Source of the DNA: Saccharospirillaceae bacterium
GTDB lineage: Bacteria; Pseudomonadota; Gammaproteobacteria; Pseudomonadales; Natronospirillaceae
Length of the DNA stretch: 45,389 nucleotides
Assembly: GCA_007116635.1 (NCBI GenBank)
Contig: SKIB01000068.1
Span: 1 to 45,389 of the forward strand
Reading direction: 5' to 3'
A program made the translations under genes and the position numbers. Below, piece by piece: positions 45,386 to 45,389 of this stretch. Numbering within the stretch: the first letter of the stretch is position 1; every line of letters begins with the position of its first letter. The notes under the pieces were generated by a model, which was not told where the DNA came from, searched no databases, and worked only from the letters and a program-made list of their open reading frames with translations.

Positions 45386-45389
45386 GACA

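Overview
The window is a chromosomal stretch of a gammaproteobacterium. Gene order resembles pseudomonads and their marine relatives (Oceanospirillales-like). The blocks nadA–M48 protease–TusA-like–PerM–Bcp–dapA–bamC–purC and ruvAB–ybgC–tolQRAB–pal–cpoB–queC–tRNA-Lys are those I recall from Pseudomonas. The species cannot be named from this sequence alone. No phage, transposase or CRISPR array was seen; nearly all genes are housekeeping, tightly packed and often overlap by 1–4 bases.

Layout. 1–5.8 kb (minus): yigZ (cut by the window edge), a YciC-like membrane protein, msrB, a 2-Cys peroxiredoxin, and the ybbA/ybbP-type ABC exporter, which is divergent from tesA. 5.8–8.9 kb: tesA, galU, purU and a DksA-type regulator with a degenerate zinc finger. 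8.9–13.7 kb: an operon dapA–bamC-like–purC–outer-membrane protein, a divergent Bcp-like peroxiredoxin and a PerM-type permease. 13.7–17.4 kb: TusA-like and BepA-like genes starting back to back, nadA, two identical tandem tRNA-Lys genes and queC. 17.4–25 kb: the Tol–Pal envelope system with ybgC, ruvAB and a TRIC-type channel gene. 25–27 kb: aspS.

27.2–38.2 kb (plus): a complete cbb3 oxidase locus: ccoNOQP, a terminator, ccoG, fixH, the copper ATPase ccoI, ccoS and a SafE/DsbD_2-like membrane protein. It is followed by an orphan lysozyme-fold-like ORF, ttcA and an Fnr/Anr oxygen sensor. Together these make a micro-oxic respiration module, its copper and assembly factors, and its probable regulator.

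38.3–45.4 kb (minus): a decayed periplasmic solute-binding protein gene, then a tight operon of eight genes: ketoacyl-synthase-like/chain-length factor, ACP, AMP-ligase, FabA/Z-like dehydratase, MIO aromatic ammonia-lyase, ketoacyl synthase, a second hot-dog dehydratase and a ketoacyl reductase. This is an aryl-polyene-type pigment pathway in unusually compact form. The transport, tailoring and thioesterase genes that normally interrupt this order are not seen, and the cluster runs off the right edge. It is the most interesting region. Other points of note are two divergent gene pairs with abutting start codons, several genes missing from conserved neighbourhoods (ruvC/yebC, queE, gcvR), and variant cysteine chemistry in DksA and Bcp.
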